From Roseovarius sp. Pro17 (GTDB taxonomy: Bacteria; Pseudomonadota; Alphaproteobacteria; Rhodobacterales; Rhodobacteraceae): a DNA stretch of 64,000 nucleotides. The position numbers were made by a program, and so were the translations under genes. Position 1 is the stretch's first letter. Every line of letters begins with the position of its first letter. The stretch spans positions 3,100,001-3,164,000 of the forward strand of contig NZ_CP141179.1 in NCBI RefSeq assembly GCF_035599575.1, read 5' to 3'. A model generated the notes under the pieces. That model was not told where the DNA came from. It did not search any database and saw only the letters and a list, made by a program, of their open reading frames with translations. Positions 1 to 9,135 of this stretch are shown piece by piece.

Positions 1-479
1 GCGGGCAGGCCGGGGGCGCGGTTCATATCGTGCAGACGCCCGTCGCTCAGCAGGAAGAGGCCTGCGATGCGGCCCTGCGGTTCGGTCGCCAGTGCCTCGC
101 CGAGGGCACTCATAAGCAGCGTGCCGCTATTGTCGGGTCCGTCACCGACCTGAACGCGCCGCACCTCGGTGCCGCGCGCGGCCAGCCGCGCCTCCAGCGT
201 ATTTGCGGCGCGCGCCGTCATCCCGGCCCGGTCGCCCAAACGCTGGCTGGCGCTGGTATCTTCGATGATGATTGCGATATCGCTCAGATCCTCGCGATCC
301 TCGCGGCTGAGCGTCGGCCCCATCAGCGCCGCCACAATCACCAGCGCGCCAAGGCCCCGCAACGCCCAGCCGGACAGGCCCCGCCACGCAGCTAACGACA
401 GCGCGGCCAGCGCCATGCCGCCAAGGCTGGCGATCAACCAGATCGGCAGGGCCGGATCAAAGACGATGCTACCGGTCAT
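1..479 (-). CDS. Membrane protein of the MoxR/DUF58/DUF4159 operon (3' end outside window)
   Basis: The gene starts with ATG at 479 and runs off the left edge, so about 159 N-terminal residues are visible. The N-terminus MTGSIVFDPALPIWLIASLG is followed by two hydrophobic stretches, with basic residues (WRGLSGWALRG) between them. Then comes a soluble part with ...IAIIIEDTSASQRLGDR and later FLLSDGRLHDM, which resembles a von Willebrand A or GATase-like fold. The start overlaps the stop of the upstream BatA-DUF4159 gene as ATGA, so translation is probably coupled. In Rhodobacterales a large membrane protein commonly sits last in this operon; that is family knowledge. Its function is unknown. 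Confidence 0.75.
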   Translation of the reverse strand, partial: MTGSIVFDPALPIWLIASLGGMALAALSLAAWRGLSGWALRGLGALVIVAALMGPTLSREDREDLSDIAIIIEDTSASQRLGDRAGMTARAANTLEARLAARGTEVRRVQVGDGPDNSGTLLMSALGEALATEPQGRIAGLFLLSDGRLHDMNRAPGLP

Positions 480-3223
480 TGGCCCAACCTGTCGAGCAGC
501 GCTGGCACATGGACCTGATCGGATTTGTAATTTCCCGTCAGCACATGCATCACCAGATTGACACCAAAACGATACGCCATCTCGCGCTGCCGCTCGCCCG
601 CATAGCCGCGCCCGACGGGAAATTGCGCATTGCCGCGCGCGTCCACCGCCCAGGCGGCAGCCCAGTCATTGCCGCCGATCACCACAGGCGTCACGCCATC
701 ATTCAGATTGCGAAAGGGCATCCCCGGCGCGGCCTCGGCATCCTCGGGCGCGGCCTCGACCCAGACGGGGCGGCCAGAGTAGCGACCGGGAAAATCCTGA
801 AGAAGGTAGAACCCCCGCGTCAGCACATGATCGCTTGGCACAGGCTCCAGTGGGGGGATGTCCAGCGGTGCGGCAAGGCGTTGCAGCATCGCACCATTAG
901 GCGAGGACGCGCCAAAACCCGCGATATCAGCGTCGCGCGTGTCGAACAGGATCATGCCGCCGCTGCGCAGATAGGCGTTCAACTTGGCATAGGCTGCATC
1001 CGATGGGATCGGTTGTGCGTCCGTAATCGGCCAGTAAAGCAGCGGAAAAAATGCCAGTTCGTCGGTTTCCAGATCGACTGCCTCGGGCTGGGCGGGTTCG
1101 ACCGTGGTGCGAAAGAACAGCGTCTGGCCCAGCCCCTCAAGCCCGGCGGCGGCCATGTCGTCAAGTGCTGCGTCGCCGGTAATCACATGCGCCAGCGTCA
1201 CCTCACTGGCCAGGGCCTCGGGTGGGCGGTCCTGCGCAACCGAAGGATCGGGCAGCAGCATGAGGGCAGCAAGAATGGCCACCGCGCGCGCTGGCAACAG
1301 CCGGCCCGTGAGGGCGAGCGAGGCGAGGATATCGACGCTCAGAAGCAGCAACGCCGCCGCCAGCAACCAGCCGAAAAGCGGCGTCTCGGCCAGTCGTGCC
1401 AGCCCTTCGATGCGGGCGCGAGCGGGCCATGTGACGGGTTCCAGAACATCGCCAGAGATCATCACGTTGCGCGCAATCCGGCGATCCTCACCGTCATAAA
1501 TTCCGGGCTGCAAATCGGGGCCTAGGGGTGCATCAATCAGCCGCTCGCCCGGCACTCCGGGCAGCGTGTCGGCATTGCGCAGTGCGCCGAAACCGTCCAG
1601 CACCTGGGCCGGTTGCCACGTGGTTCCGGCCAGTTCGGCAGGCGCGGGCGCGGCAACGCTCGACGAGATTGCCAACCGCTCGAGCATCTGCACGAAAAGA
1701 CCCGAGAGGGGCAGACTGCTCCATTCCGCATTTGCCGTGACATGAAATAGCACGACCTGCCCCTGCCCGACCCGCTTGCGGGTGACCAGTGGCGTGCCGT
1801 CGCTGAGCTGCGCGATCACGCGGTCCGCCAGCGCCGGGTCGGGCTGGGCCATGACCTGCGCGCTGACCGTCACATCGCCCGGAATCGACAGACCGGCAAA
1901 TGGGCTATCCTCGTCAAAGGGCGCCAACGATTTCGGCTCGCCCCAGCTCATCGCGCCGCCGACGCTGCGGCCCCCGGCGCGCAGGCGCACGGGCATCAGC
2001 GCATCCTCTTGGCCGCGTGACACATCGCTGGCGGCAAGGCGCGGCCCGGCAAAGCGCAATAACGTGCCGCCCGCCTCGGCCCACTCCAGTAGCCCCGCCC
2101 CCTCACTGGCGGACAGGGTTGCGACATCGGCCAGCACGATCACGCCGGGATTGGCAGGCAGCACGTCCATCAACGCGCCGGTCAGCAGATCGGCGTTCGG
2201 GCGCAGCGCGCGGTCAAGGTAGTGCAGCGGCGACAGCAGCTCCAGCCCCTCGCGATCCTCGCGGCCCGCGATCAGCGCGACTTCGCGCCGCTTGAGGCTA
2301 TCGTCGGTCAAGGTGATTGCGCCCGCGTGGCCCTGACCCGCGATCTCGAACCGCGTCACGCGCGCGCGCAACTCGGCGGGCAGGGTCAGCGCGCCAGTAG
2401 CCTTGATGGCCCCATCCTCGAAACTCAGCGGTAGCGTGGCCAGAACGCGCGGCGTGCCAGACGGGTCGCGCCCATGTGCCAACACATTGACCTGCCGCGC
2501 CGCGCCGGGGGCGAGGCGCTGCGCCGTCAGTTCCAGATTGCCGTCGACCGCACGCGGCGGGGTCAACGCCAGAAGGGGTGCGCCGCCTTGCCGGATCGTC
2601 ACATCGCCATGCGCCTCAAGCGCGCTCAGCAGCGACTCGCGCCCGTCGCGTGCAAGGCCATCTGACAGCCAGAGCGTGTCAAAATCGCCCTCGCTCAGCA
2701 TTTCCTCGGCGTCGGCCATCATCTCAGGCGACGGCGTCCACGCAGCGGGCGCAATACCTGCCAGACGACTACGCCAAGCTTCGGCTGACTGGAAAACGGG
2801 TGGTTCGGGATCGCTGAGCCGCATCAGCGCGACGGGACGGCCATCGCGGCCCGCCTCGGCCAGAACCCCGTCGAGCAGCGCGTGCTCGGCCTTATCGTCG
2901 CGCGCGCTGGCCCAACTGGCGTCGAGCGCGATCAGAAGGTTGCGATTTCCGGCTCCCTCCTCCGCGCCGCGCGGGTTCAGAACCGGTCCGGCCATGGCAA
3001 TGATGACTATAGCCAGCGCCAGCATCCGCAGAAGTAGCAGCCACCAGGGGGTGCGATCCGCCGTGCTGTCCTCATCGCGCAAGCCCAGCAGTAACGCGAC
3101 CCCCGGAAACCGCCGCCTGACCGGCGCGGGCGGCACCGCGCGCAGCAAAATCCACAGTACCGGCAACAGCGCCAGCGCGATAAGCAGCCATGGCGCGGTA
3201 AATCCGATGGCGCCAAAGGTCAT
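476..3223 (-). CDS. BatA-like / DUF4159 domain membrane protein
   Basis: This encodes 915 residues. The N-terminus (FTAPWLLIALALLPVLWILL) is a BatA-type membrane anchor, followed by a second helix near residue 60 and a VWA-like region (NLLIALDASWAS). Another membrane helix lies near residue 650, and a signal-like stretch near 690 precedes the C-terminal DUF4159 domain (ELAFFPLLYWPITD, YLRSGGMILFDTRDA). I chose the ATG at 3223 because it overlaps the DUF58 stop as ATGA; a longer open frame to 3307 would overlap that gene by 88 bases. The product is probably an inner-membrane protein working with the MoxR ATPase in a chaperone or envelope-stress role. The exact function is not established. Confidence 0.85.
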   Translation of the reverse strand: MTFGAIGFTAPWLLIALALLPVLWILLRAVPPAPVRRRFPGVALLLGLRDEDSTADRTPWWLLLLRMLALAIVIIAMAGPVLNPRGAEEGAGNRNLLIALDASWASARDDKAEHALLDGVLAEAGRDGRPVALMRLSDPEPPVFQSAEAWRSRLAGIAPAAWTPSPEMMADAEEMLSEGDFDTLWLSDGLARDGRESLLSALEAHGDVTIRQGGAPLLALTPPRAVDGNLELTAQRLAPGAARQVNVLAHGRDPSGTPRVLATLPLSFEDGAIKATGALTLPAELRARVTRFEIAGQGHAGAITLTDDSLKRREVALIAGREDREGLELLSPLHYLDRALRPNADLLTGALMDVLPANPGVIVLADVATLSASEGAGLLEWAEAGGTLLRFAGPRLAASDVSRGQEDALMPVRLRAGGRSVGGAMSWGEPKSLAPFDEDSPFAGLSIPGDVTVSAQVMAQPDPALADRVIAQLSDGTPLVTRKRVGQGQVVLFHVTANAEWSSLPLSGLFVQMLERLAISSSVAAPAPAELAGTTWQPAQVLDGFGALRNADTLPGVPGERLIDAPLGPDLQPGIYDGEDRRIARNVMISGDVLEPVTWPARARIEGLARLAETPLFGWLLAAALLLLSVDILASLALTGRLLPARAVAILAALMLLPDPSVAQDRPPEALASEVTLAHVITGDAALDDMAAAGLEGLGQTLFFRTTVEPAQPEAVDLETDELAFFPLLYWPITDAQPIPSDAAYAKLNAYLRSGGMILFDTRDADIAGFGASSPNGAMLQRLAAPLDIPPLEPVPSDHVLTRGFYLLQDFPGRYSGRPVWVEAAPEDAEAAPGMPFRNLNDGVTPVVIGGNDWAAAWAVDARGNAQFPVGRGYAGERQREMAYRFGVNLVMHVLTGNYKSDQVHVPALLDRLGQ

Positions 3224-4107
3224 CGCGCCCCCTCGCCCAGCGAACGGTAAAGCCAAAGCAGCGCCACCTGCGGGCTGGCATCGGTGTGATGGCACGCATA
3301 TTCCCACCCCGTCGCGCGGCAGAGCGTACGCAGCGCGTCCTTACGCGCGGCCAAACGTTCCAGATACCGGCCGCGCAAATCGTCGGCCTTTAGGGTCTCA
3401 TGCGCCAGCGTGCCGCCGATCGACTCGAATATGGCACGGCCACGATATGGAAACGCCTCTTCGGCAGGGTCCAGAACTTGCAACAGGAGACCGCGCACAC
3501 CGCGATCCGCCGCACCGGTCAGCGCGGCGCGGACGGCATCGAAATCACCCAGAAAATCCGAAATGAACAGCGCTCGCGCACGCACAGGCAGCCCGCGTGC
3601 ATCGGGGACGCCGTAATCCGCTGCATCCTCAGCAGAGGTCAGAACCCCGGCCAGCCGGGCAATCTGCGCCTCGCCCCGGCGCGGCGGCATGGCATGGCCG
3701 GTCAGGCCAACACGCTCGCCGCCCCGATCCAAAACAATGGCGGCAGCCAGCGCCAGCAGCTGTGCACGATCCGCCTTTTCAGGCAGGTTCTTGTCGCTGG
3801 AAAACCGCATTGAGGCAGCGCCATCGACCCACAGCATCACGGTCTGGGCGATCTGCCATTCCCTCTCGCGCACGAACTGCGCATCGCTGCGGGCCGAGCG
3901 GCGCCAGTCAATCATGCGACGCGCATCGCCCTCCTGCGCCGGACGATACTGCCAGAAATCGTCGCCCAACCCCGCGCGCCTGCGCCCGTGCTGTCCTAGC
4001 AGCACAGCGCCAGCCAGCCGATCCGCCCGCGCCAACAGAGCCGGCAGGCGGGCCGCTTCGGCTTCGGAGCGGGCGCGTAGATCGTCGGAAGGGGCGGCTT
4101 GGCTCAC
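3220..4107 (-). CDS. DUF58 domain-containing protein
   Basis: This 295-residue soluble protein carries the DUF58 signature in the form YRPAQEGDARRMIDWRRSAR at about residues 54 to 73, followed by a VWA-like strand (VMLWVDGAASM). DUF58 proteins are regularly encoded beside MoxR ATPases and are thought to present clients or metal ions to them. The gene overlaps moxR upstream and the BatA-DUF4159 gene downstream by 4 bases each, indicating one tightly coupled operon. No membrane segment is visible. The family is confident; the physiological role is inferred from context only. Confidence 0.88.
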   Translation of the reverse strand: MSQAAPSDDLRARSEAEAARLPALLARADRLAGAVLLGQHGRRRAGLGDDFWQYRPAQEGDARRMIDWRRSARSDAQFVREREWQIAQTVMLWVDGAASMRFSSDKNLPEKADRAQLLALAAAIVLDRGGERVGLTGHAMPPRRGEAQIARLAGVLTSAEDAADYGVPDARGLPVRARALFISDFLGDFDAVRAALTGAADRGVRGLLLQVLDPAEEAFPYRGRAIFESIGGTLAHETLKADDLRGRYLERLAARKDALRTLCRATGWEYACHHTDASPQVALLWLYRSLGEGAR

Positions 4108-5111
4108 GCAGCCGCCTTGGCGTGGCCCATTCCGGCCACCGTGTCGGCGATCAACGCCGCGAGGCTATCGCCCCGCGCACGTGCCGCAAAATTCAGCGCC
4201 ATGCGGTGGATCAACACCGGCTGCGCCATGTCGACCACGTCCTCGGCATTGGGTGCCAGCCGTCCTTGCAGCAGGGCGCGGGCGCGCACCGTCAGCATCA
4301 GCGCCTGCGCCGCGCGCGGGCCGGGTCCCCATGCTACGCTGTCCTGCACGCGGGCAGACGCGCCCGCCTCGTCCGGGCGGAACGCACGCACGAGGTCCAG
4401 AATCATATTCATGATCCCTTCGCCCACAGGCATTCGCCGCAGCAGTGTCTGCGCCGCGATCAACTCATCGGCGGAAAAGACCGTATGAGCCACATCCTCG
4501 GTCGCGCCCGTCGTAGCCAGCAAAATATCCCGCTCAGCCACGCGATCCGGATAGGGCACGTCGATCTGGACAAGGAACCGGTCCAGCTGCGCCTCGGGCA
4601 GCGGATATGTGCCTTCCTGCTCAATCGGGTTCTGGGTCGCCAGCACGTGAAAGGGTGCATCAAGGGCGCGGTTTTCGCCAGCGACGGTAACCTGCCGCTC
4701 CTGCATCGCCTGCAAGAGGGCCGATTGGGTGCGCGGGCTGGCGCGGTTGATCTCATCCGCCATCAAAAGCTGGCAAAAGATCGGACCGGGAATGAATTTG
4801 AACGCGCGCGCGCCGCCCGCGCCTGTCTCCAGCACCTCACTGCCCAGGATGTCTGCGGGCATGAGGTCGGGCGTGAATTGCACGCGACCCGCGTTCAGGC
4901 CCATCACGGTCCCCAACGTCTCGACCAGCCGCGTCTTGCCCAGTCCCGGTAGACCGACCAGCAGGCCGTGGCCACCGCAGAGCAATGCGGCCAGCGCAAG
5001 GTCCACCACCCTTTCTTGGCCGATAAAACGGCGCGCGACTTGCGCGCGCGCCTCAGCAAGGCGCGATTGCAGCGCGTCTATTTCGGCAACCAGATCAGCG
5101 CTATCTGTCAT
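4104..5111 (-). CDS. MoxR-family AAA+ ATPase
   Basis: This encodes 335 residues with a Walker A motif (GLPGLGKTRLVE, about residue 55), a Walker B motif (LLMADEINRA) and a sensor-1 region (VLATQNPIEQEGTYPLPEAQ). These are typical of MoxR proteins, which act as chaperone-like ATPases for maturation of complexes. It is the first gene of a four-gene minus-strand operon. The start at 5111 has GGAG eight bases upstream. The 56-base gap to the divergent DUF1285 gene must hold both promoters. MoxR-type membership is clear from motifs and neighbours; the client protein cannot be told from the sequence. Confidence 0.93.
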   Translation of the reverse strand: MTDSADLVAEIDALQSRLAEARAQVARRFIGQERVVDLALAALLCGGHGLLVGLPGLGKTRLVETLGTVMGLNAGRVQFTPDLMPADILGSEVLETGAGGARAFKFIPGPIFCQLLMADEINRASPRTQSALLQAMQERQVTVAGENRALDAPFHVLATQNPIEQEGTYPLPEAQLDRFLVQIDVPYPDRVAERDILLATTGATEDVAHTVFSADELIAAQTLLRRMPVGEGIMNMILDLVRAFRPDEAGASARVQDSVAWGPGPRAAQALMLTVRARALLQGRLAPNAEDVVDMAQPVLIHRMALNFAARARGDSLAALIADTVAGMGHAKAAA

Positions 5112-5167
5112 GGAAATTCTCCGCTTCGAGCTATATCATTTCATCAAGTGTATAGCGCAGAGCGTAA

Positions 5168-5776
5168 ATGGCAAAAGCAATGAGCGAAAACAAGATCACG
5201 ACCCCGTCACCCACCCCGTCCGCAGAGGGTATCGCCGCCTCGGCCAAGGCCGCAGCCAAGGGGCGCGGCCTGCCGCCAGTCCACCTGTGGAATCCCGAGT
5301 TTTCTGGCGATCTGGACATGCGCATCGCTCGGGACGGCACGTGGTTCTACCTCGGCACGCCTATCGGGCGGCCCGCATTGGTGCGGCTGTTTTCGACGAT
5401 CCTGCGCAAGGACGGGGACAAGTATTTCCTTGTCACGCCAGTTGAAAAGGTTGGCATCACGGTGGACGACGCCCCCTTTGTCGCGGTCGATTTCGAGGCG
5501 TCGGGCACTGGCGAGGATCAGACCCTCACCTTTCACACCAATGTCGGCGACAGCGTGATCGCGGGCCCAGACGCCCCGATTCGCGTCGAACGCGACCATG
5601 AGACGGGCGAGCCGTCGCCCTACATTCTGATCCGCGCGAACCTTGAGGCGCTGATCGACCGCAAATCGTTCTACCGCCTCGTCGATATCGGTGCGCATCA
5701 CGACGGCTGGTTCGGCCTTTGGTCGGGGGGCGCATTCTTTGGCCTCATCCCGTCCGACGAATTGCCGCCAACCTGA
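5168..5776 (+). CDS. DUF1285 domain-containing protein
   Basis: This encodes 202 residues. The region PVHLWNPEFSGDLDMRIARD followed by GTWFYLGTPIGRPALVRLF matches the DUF1285 family, a conserved cytosolic protein of proteobacteria with no settled function. Two start codons are possible: ATG at 5168, or ATG at 5180 (MSENKITT). Neither has a strong Shine-Dalgarno, so the N-terminus is uncertain by four residues. The stop codon is directly followed by the ATG of the next gene (TGAATG), so the two are very likely cotranscribed. There are no membrane segments. Confidence 0.85.
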   Translation: MAKAMSENKITTPSPTPSAEGIAASAKAAAKGRGLPPVHLWNPEFSGDLDMRIARDGTWFYLGTPIGRPALVRLFSTILRKDGDKYFLVTPVEKVGITVDDAPFVAVDFEASGTGEDQTLTFHTNVGDSVIAGPDAPIRVERDHETGEPSPYILIRANLEALIDRKSFYRLVDIGAHHDGWFGLWSGGAFFGLIPSDELPPT

Positions 5777-6529
5777 ATGCCACGCTTTGCTGCGAATCTG
5801 TCGATGCTCTTTCGCGAGTATCCTCTGTTGGAGCGGTTTTCGGCGGCCATGGCCGCAGGCTTTGATCTGGTCGAGCTGCTCTTTCCCTATGATACCAACG
5901 GCGCCGAGTTGCGCCGTATCCTTGATCAAACTGGCCAGCGGCTGATCCTGATCAACACGCCGCCGCCCAATTGGACCGGCGGCGCACGCGGTTTTGCCGC
6001 CATTGTGGGCGGCGAGGCGCGGTTTCAGCATGATTTCAAACGCGCGCTGCGATACGCTCAGGCATTGAACGTCCAGCATATTCACATCATGGCGGGCGCC
6101 GCCGAGGGGCCCGAGGCGCGCGAGACCTTCATTAAAAACCTCTGCTGGGCCACCGCCCACGCGCCGCAGCAAAGCCTCACGATCGAACCGATCAATCCGC
6201 ATGACATGCCCGGCTATTTCCTCAATGATTTTGAACAGGCCGCCGAAATCCTCGATGCGGTCGCCGCGCCCAATCTGGCCCTGCAATTCGACGCCTACCA
6301 CGCCCACCGCATCACCGGCGACGTCATGGCAACATGGGCCAGTCACGGCCACCGCGCCGCGCATGTCCAAGTGGCCGCTGCTGAGGGTCGGCATGAGCCG
6401 GGCAGAGGCGCGATCAACTATCCCGCCTTCTTCGCGCAGCTTGATGCGGGCGGATACACCGGCGCCGTCGCGGGCGAATACAATCCTGCGGCACGGACCG
6501 AAGACGGCCTCGGTTGGGCAAAATCCTGA
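5777..6529 (+). CDS. hyi: Hydroxypyruvate isomerase-like TIM-barrel protein
   Basis: This 250-residue protein belongs to the xylose-isomerase-like TIM-barrel superfamily. The opening (MPRFAANLSMLFREYPLLER) and the segments LILINTPP, HIHIMAGAAEG and LTIEPINPHDMPGYF closely follow the Hyi/OtnI group, which interconverts hydroxypyruvate and tartronate semialdehyde or related sugars-acid intermediates. Glu (TIEPIN) and His/Asp (QFDAYHAHRI) metal ligands are present. It starts immediately after DUF1285, with no gap. The true substrate is uncertain because many OtnI-type enzymes share these motifs. Confidence 0.8.
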   Translation: MPRFAANLSMLFREYPLLERFSAAMAAGFDLVELLFPYDTNGAELRRILDQTGQRLILINTPPPNWTGGARGFAAIVGGEARFQHDFKRALRYAQALNVQHIHIMAGAAEGPEARETFIKNLCWATAHAPQQSLTIEPINPHDMPGYFLNDFEQAAEILDAVAAPNLALQFDAYHAHRITGDVMATWASHGHRAAHVQVAAAEGRHEPGRGAINYPAFFAQLDAGGYTGAVAGEYNPAARTEDGLGWAKS

Positions 6530-6671
6530 GCGCTTAACGCGCAATCTGGCCTTATGCATCTCACCGCGCTGGACCTATCGCCAAAGCGCCACCCAAGGTG
6601 GTATGGTAGCATCACTGTGCCCTTCGCCCGGCCCAATTCATGCGCCGGCATGAACACGATGGAGGATCATC

Positions 6672-8057
6672 ATGGACGGCAAATTTCTGGACAACGATAT
6701 CGAAAAGGTCGTCGCAGCCGATCGCGCCCATGTCTGGCACCACCTGAGCCAGCATAAACCCTACGAGACGAGCGATCCGCGCATCATCGTCGAAGGCAAG
6801 GGAATGCGCGTTTGGGACCAAAACGGCAAAGAGCATATCGACGGTGTCTCGGGCGGCGTCTGGACCGTCAATGTCGGCTATGGCCGCGAGCGGATCGCGA
6901 ATGCCGTGCGCGACCAGCTGATCAAGCTGAACTACTTCTCGGGCTCCGCCGGGTCGATCCCCGGCGCGATGTTTTCCGAACGCCTGATCTCGAAAATGCC
7001 CGGCCTCACCCGTGTCTATTTTACCAACTCCGGCTCTGAGGCGAACGAAAAGGCGTTCAAGATGGTTCGCCAGATCGCGCACAAGCGCTATGGCGGCAAA
7101 AAGCACAAGATCCTCTATCGCGAGCGCGATTACCACGGCACCACCATCGCGTGCCTCTCGGCCGGCGGTCAGCCCGAGCGCAACGCGCAATACGGCCCCT
7201 TCACCCCCGGTTTTGTCGAAGTGCCGCACTGCCTTGAGTACCGCGCACAATGGGATCTGACCGGCGAGGAATATGGCCTTGCTGCCGCGAACGCCATCGA
7301 AGAGGTCATTCTGCGCGAAGGTCCTGACACTGTCGGCGCCATCTGCCTTGAGCCGGTAACGGCAGGCGGCGGCGTCATCGTCCCGCCCGAGGGCTACTGG
7401 CCCCGCGTGCAGGAAATCTGCCGCAAATATGACGTGCTGCTACATATCGACGAGGTCGTCTGCGGCGTCGGGCGCTGCGGCACATGGTTCGGTTATCAGC
7501 AATACGGTATCGAGCCTGACTTTGTGACCATGGCCAAGGGGGTCGCCTCCGGTTACGCCGCCATCGCCTGCTGCGTGACGTCCGAAAAGGTTTTTGACAT
7601 GTTCAAGGACGACGCGTCTGATCCGATGAACTACTTCCGCGATATTTCCACTTTCGGCGGCTGCACAGCCGGCCCGGCGGCAGCGTTGGAGAACATGAAC
7701 ATCATCGAAGAAGAAGGCCTGCTGGAAAACACGGTCAAGATGGGCGACTATATGCTTGACCAGCTCCATGCGCTCAAGGACAAGCACGAAGTCATCGGCG
7801 ACGTGCGCGGCAAGGGCCTGTTCCTCGGCGCCGAATTGGTCAAGGATCGCAGCACCAAAGAGCCGATGGACGAGAAAACCGTCGGTGCCGTCACCGGCGA
7901 TTGCATGGCCCAAGGGGCTATCATCGGCGCGACGAACCGCTCGATCCCCGGCTTCAACAATACGCTCTGCTATTCGCCCGCGCTGATCGCCACCAAGGAC
8001 GATATAGATGAGTTGATCACAGCCACCGACAAGGCTCTGACCAAGGTATTTGGCTGA
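6672..8057 (+). CDS. tpa: Class III aminotransferase, probably taurine-pyruvate aminotransferase
   Basis: This encodes 461 residues of a PLP-dependent class III (omega) aminotransferase. Visible landmarks are TNSGSEANEKAFKMVRQ (phosphate binding), RDYHGTT, LLHIDEVVCGVGRCGTWFG (PLP-ring Asp) and the catalytic lysine in TMAKGVASGY. The N-terminus (DRAHVWHHLSQHKP) and RDISTFGGCTAGPAAALENM resemble rhodobacterial Tpa, which transfers the amino group of taurine to pyruvate, giving sulfoacetaldehyde and alanine. GGAGG lies at good spacing before the ATG. No xsc or tau transporter genes are near, so the substrate is inferred from sequence resemblance; a related omega-amino acid is possible. Confidence 0.72.
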   Translation: MDGKFLDNDIEKVVAADRAHVWHHLSQHKPYETSDPRIIVEGKGMRVWDQNGKEHIDGVSGGVWTVNVGYGRERIANAVRDQLIKLNYFSGSAGSIPGAMFSERLISKMPGLTRVYFTNSGSEANEKAFKMVRQIAHKRYGGKKHKILYRERDYHGTTIACLSAGGQPERNAQYGPFTPGFVEVPHCLEYRAQWDLTGEEYGLAAANAIEEVILREGPDTVGAICLEPVTAGGGVIVPPEGYWPRVQEICRKYDVLLHIDEVVCGVGRCGTWFGYQQYGIEPDFVTMAKGVASGYAAIACCVTSEKVFDMFKDDASDPMNYFRDISTFGGCTAGPAAALENMNIIEEEGLLENTVKMGDYMLDQLHALKDKHEVIGDVRGKGLFLGAELVKDRSTKEPMDEKTVGAVTGDCMAQGAIIGATNRSIPGFNNTLCYSPALIATKDDIDELITATDKALTKVFG

Positions 8058-8071
8058 CAGGCCTAGAGTAT

Positions 8072-8106
8072 CCGCCGCGCTAACAGCAAGGCGCGGCGGG
8101 TGCCCT
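8072..8106 (+). terminator. Probable intrinsic terminator after the aminotransferase
   Basis: A 9-bp perfect stem (CCGCCGCGC / GCGCGGCGG) with a 10-base loop begins 14 bases after the stop codon. It is followed by GTGCCCTTTGG, which has only a short T run. The position and GC-rich stem fit transcription termination; the weak T tract lowers confidence. Confidence 0.55.
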
Positions 8107-8261
8107 TTGGCACCTGAACCCCGTACTTATGATGGACATATCCCCGCCGGAGTTCTCCTGCGGCAGCAACCTCAACGCGCCACGCTTGCCAAGTCGACTA
8201 GCCCCGAGGTCCAACGAGCCGAGACATGCCTTGCGCGCAGCGCAATTCCATCAAATCACAC

Positions 8262-8879
8262 TCAGCTAGATCCCACCCTAGACGGATCCCATGCGGCCAG
8301 CACCTTGGAGTTGTCGTCGCTGTCATATTCGTACAGCACCTTTTCGCTGACGCCCGGCAGCTTGCCGAATTCGTCGGCCAGCGCCTTGGGGTACCATGTC
8401 TGCTTGACCTGGCCCGGAAAAATCTCGGCCAGAATGCTTGACGTGCTGCGTGCGCATTGCGCCTGCGGCGCGGTGCCGTGGGACATCGCCAGTTGCATCG
8501 CCTTCTGAGCCTGCGCTGGCGTGACCTCCAGTTCCTGAATCTTTACATGGAACGTCTTGCGCGCGTGGAACCGCGTGTAAACATCAGCAATCGCTGGTGT
8601 CACGCCAAAGATCACGTCGTTGCGCTCAGGGATGCTTTCGTGTTTGAACGATCCTGCCGGATCCCAGATGATCCGTTGCGAGCCATTGATCATTAGCGAT
8701 GTGTGCGCGCCCGATCCGGTGTTGTTATTGAGCATGGTGAACATCGTCAGACGCGGCGGGCCGTCATCGCGATAAGCCACGCGCGCCACATCTTCATCGC
8801 TGGCCCAGACGCCCGGCGGAGCAGCGCAACCAGCAAGCGCAAAAACGGCGCAAAAAGCCAAAATCACAAAACGTATCAA
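8262..8879 (-). CDS. Putative lipoprotein of unknown function
   Basis: This encodes 205 residues. I selected a TTG start at 8879 because GGGAGG lies five bases upstream and the protein then begins directly with a lipoprotein signal (LIRFVILAFCAVFALAGCAA, lipobox LAGC). The open frame extends 17 codons further, without a comparable signal. The mature part is soluble and contains MLNNNTGSGAHTSLMINGSQ and a region with HGTAPQAQCARSTSSIL. That pattern of an exposed His and a later Cys might suggest a cysteine-peptidase-like fold, but this is speculation. Its neighbour upstream is an oxidase small subunit. I do not recognise a named family with confidence. Confidence 0.7.
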   Translation of the reverse strand: MIRFVILAFCAVFALAGCAAPPGVWASDEDVARVAYRDDGPPRLTMFTMLNNNTGSGAHTSLMINGSQRIIWDPAGSFKHESIPERNDVIFGVTPAIADVYTRFHARKTFHVKIQELEVTPAQAQKAMQLAMSHGTAPQAQCARSTSSILAEIFPGQVKQTWYPKALADEFGKLPGVSEKVLYEYDSDDNSKVLAAWDPSRVGSS

Positions 8880-8910
8880 GTCGCCTCCCGCGCTGCAGCG
8901 CAGCCCGTGT

Positions 8911-9045
8911 TCAGCCGTTGACCAACGCAAAGAAGATCAGGACGCAGATGGCAACGATCGCCGCCCGGGTCGAAAATTTCACGAAGCCTTCAAACGTCTT
9001 TTCGTGCTCTTCGATATCCATCTCACCATGTTTGTGATCAGTCAT
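8911..9045 (-). CDS. aa3-type cytochrome c oxidase subunit IV
   Basis: This short gene of 44 codons encodes a protein that begins MTDHKHGEMDIEEHEKTF and ends in a single membrane helix (AAIVAICVLIFFALVNG). This is the pattern of the small subunit IV found in alphaproteobacterial aa3-type cytochrome c oxidases, where it packs against the catalytic subunit. The His-rich, acidic N-terminus plus one C-terminal helix is diagnostic. It lies 31 bases upstream of the lipoprotein gene on the same strand and may share its transcript. The main oxidase genes are not in the window. Confidence 0.85.
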   Translation of the reverse strand: MTDHKHGEMDIEEHEKTFEGFVKFSTRAAIVAICVLIFFALVNG

Positions 9046-9135
9046 TCGAATTCCGTCCTCTTCATGCCGAATTTCCCGGCTGGTTACTGTATTTGCCGCG
9101 CCCTGTCACGCTCAAAGCGGCGCGGGCAGCGCGCC

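Noticed and set aside
479..1525. Long plus-strand open frame (348 codons) opposite the BatA-DUF4159 gene
   Set aside because: It is the antisense shadow of a well supported gene in GC-rich DNA; the residues are rich in Arg, Gln and His with no family pattern.
3597..4952. 451-codon plus-strand open frame opposite the DUF58 and MoxR genes
   Set aside because: It covers two clearly motif-bearing genes on the other strand and has no ribosome site or recognisable domain.
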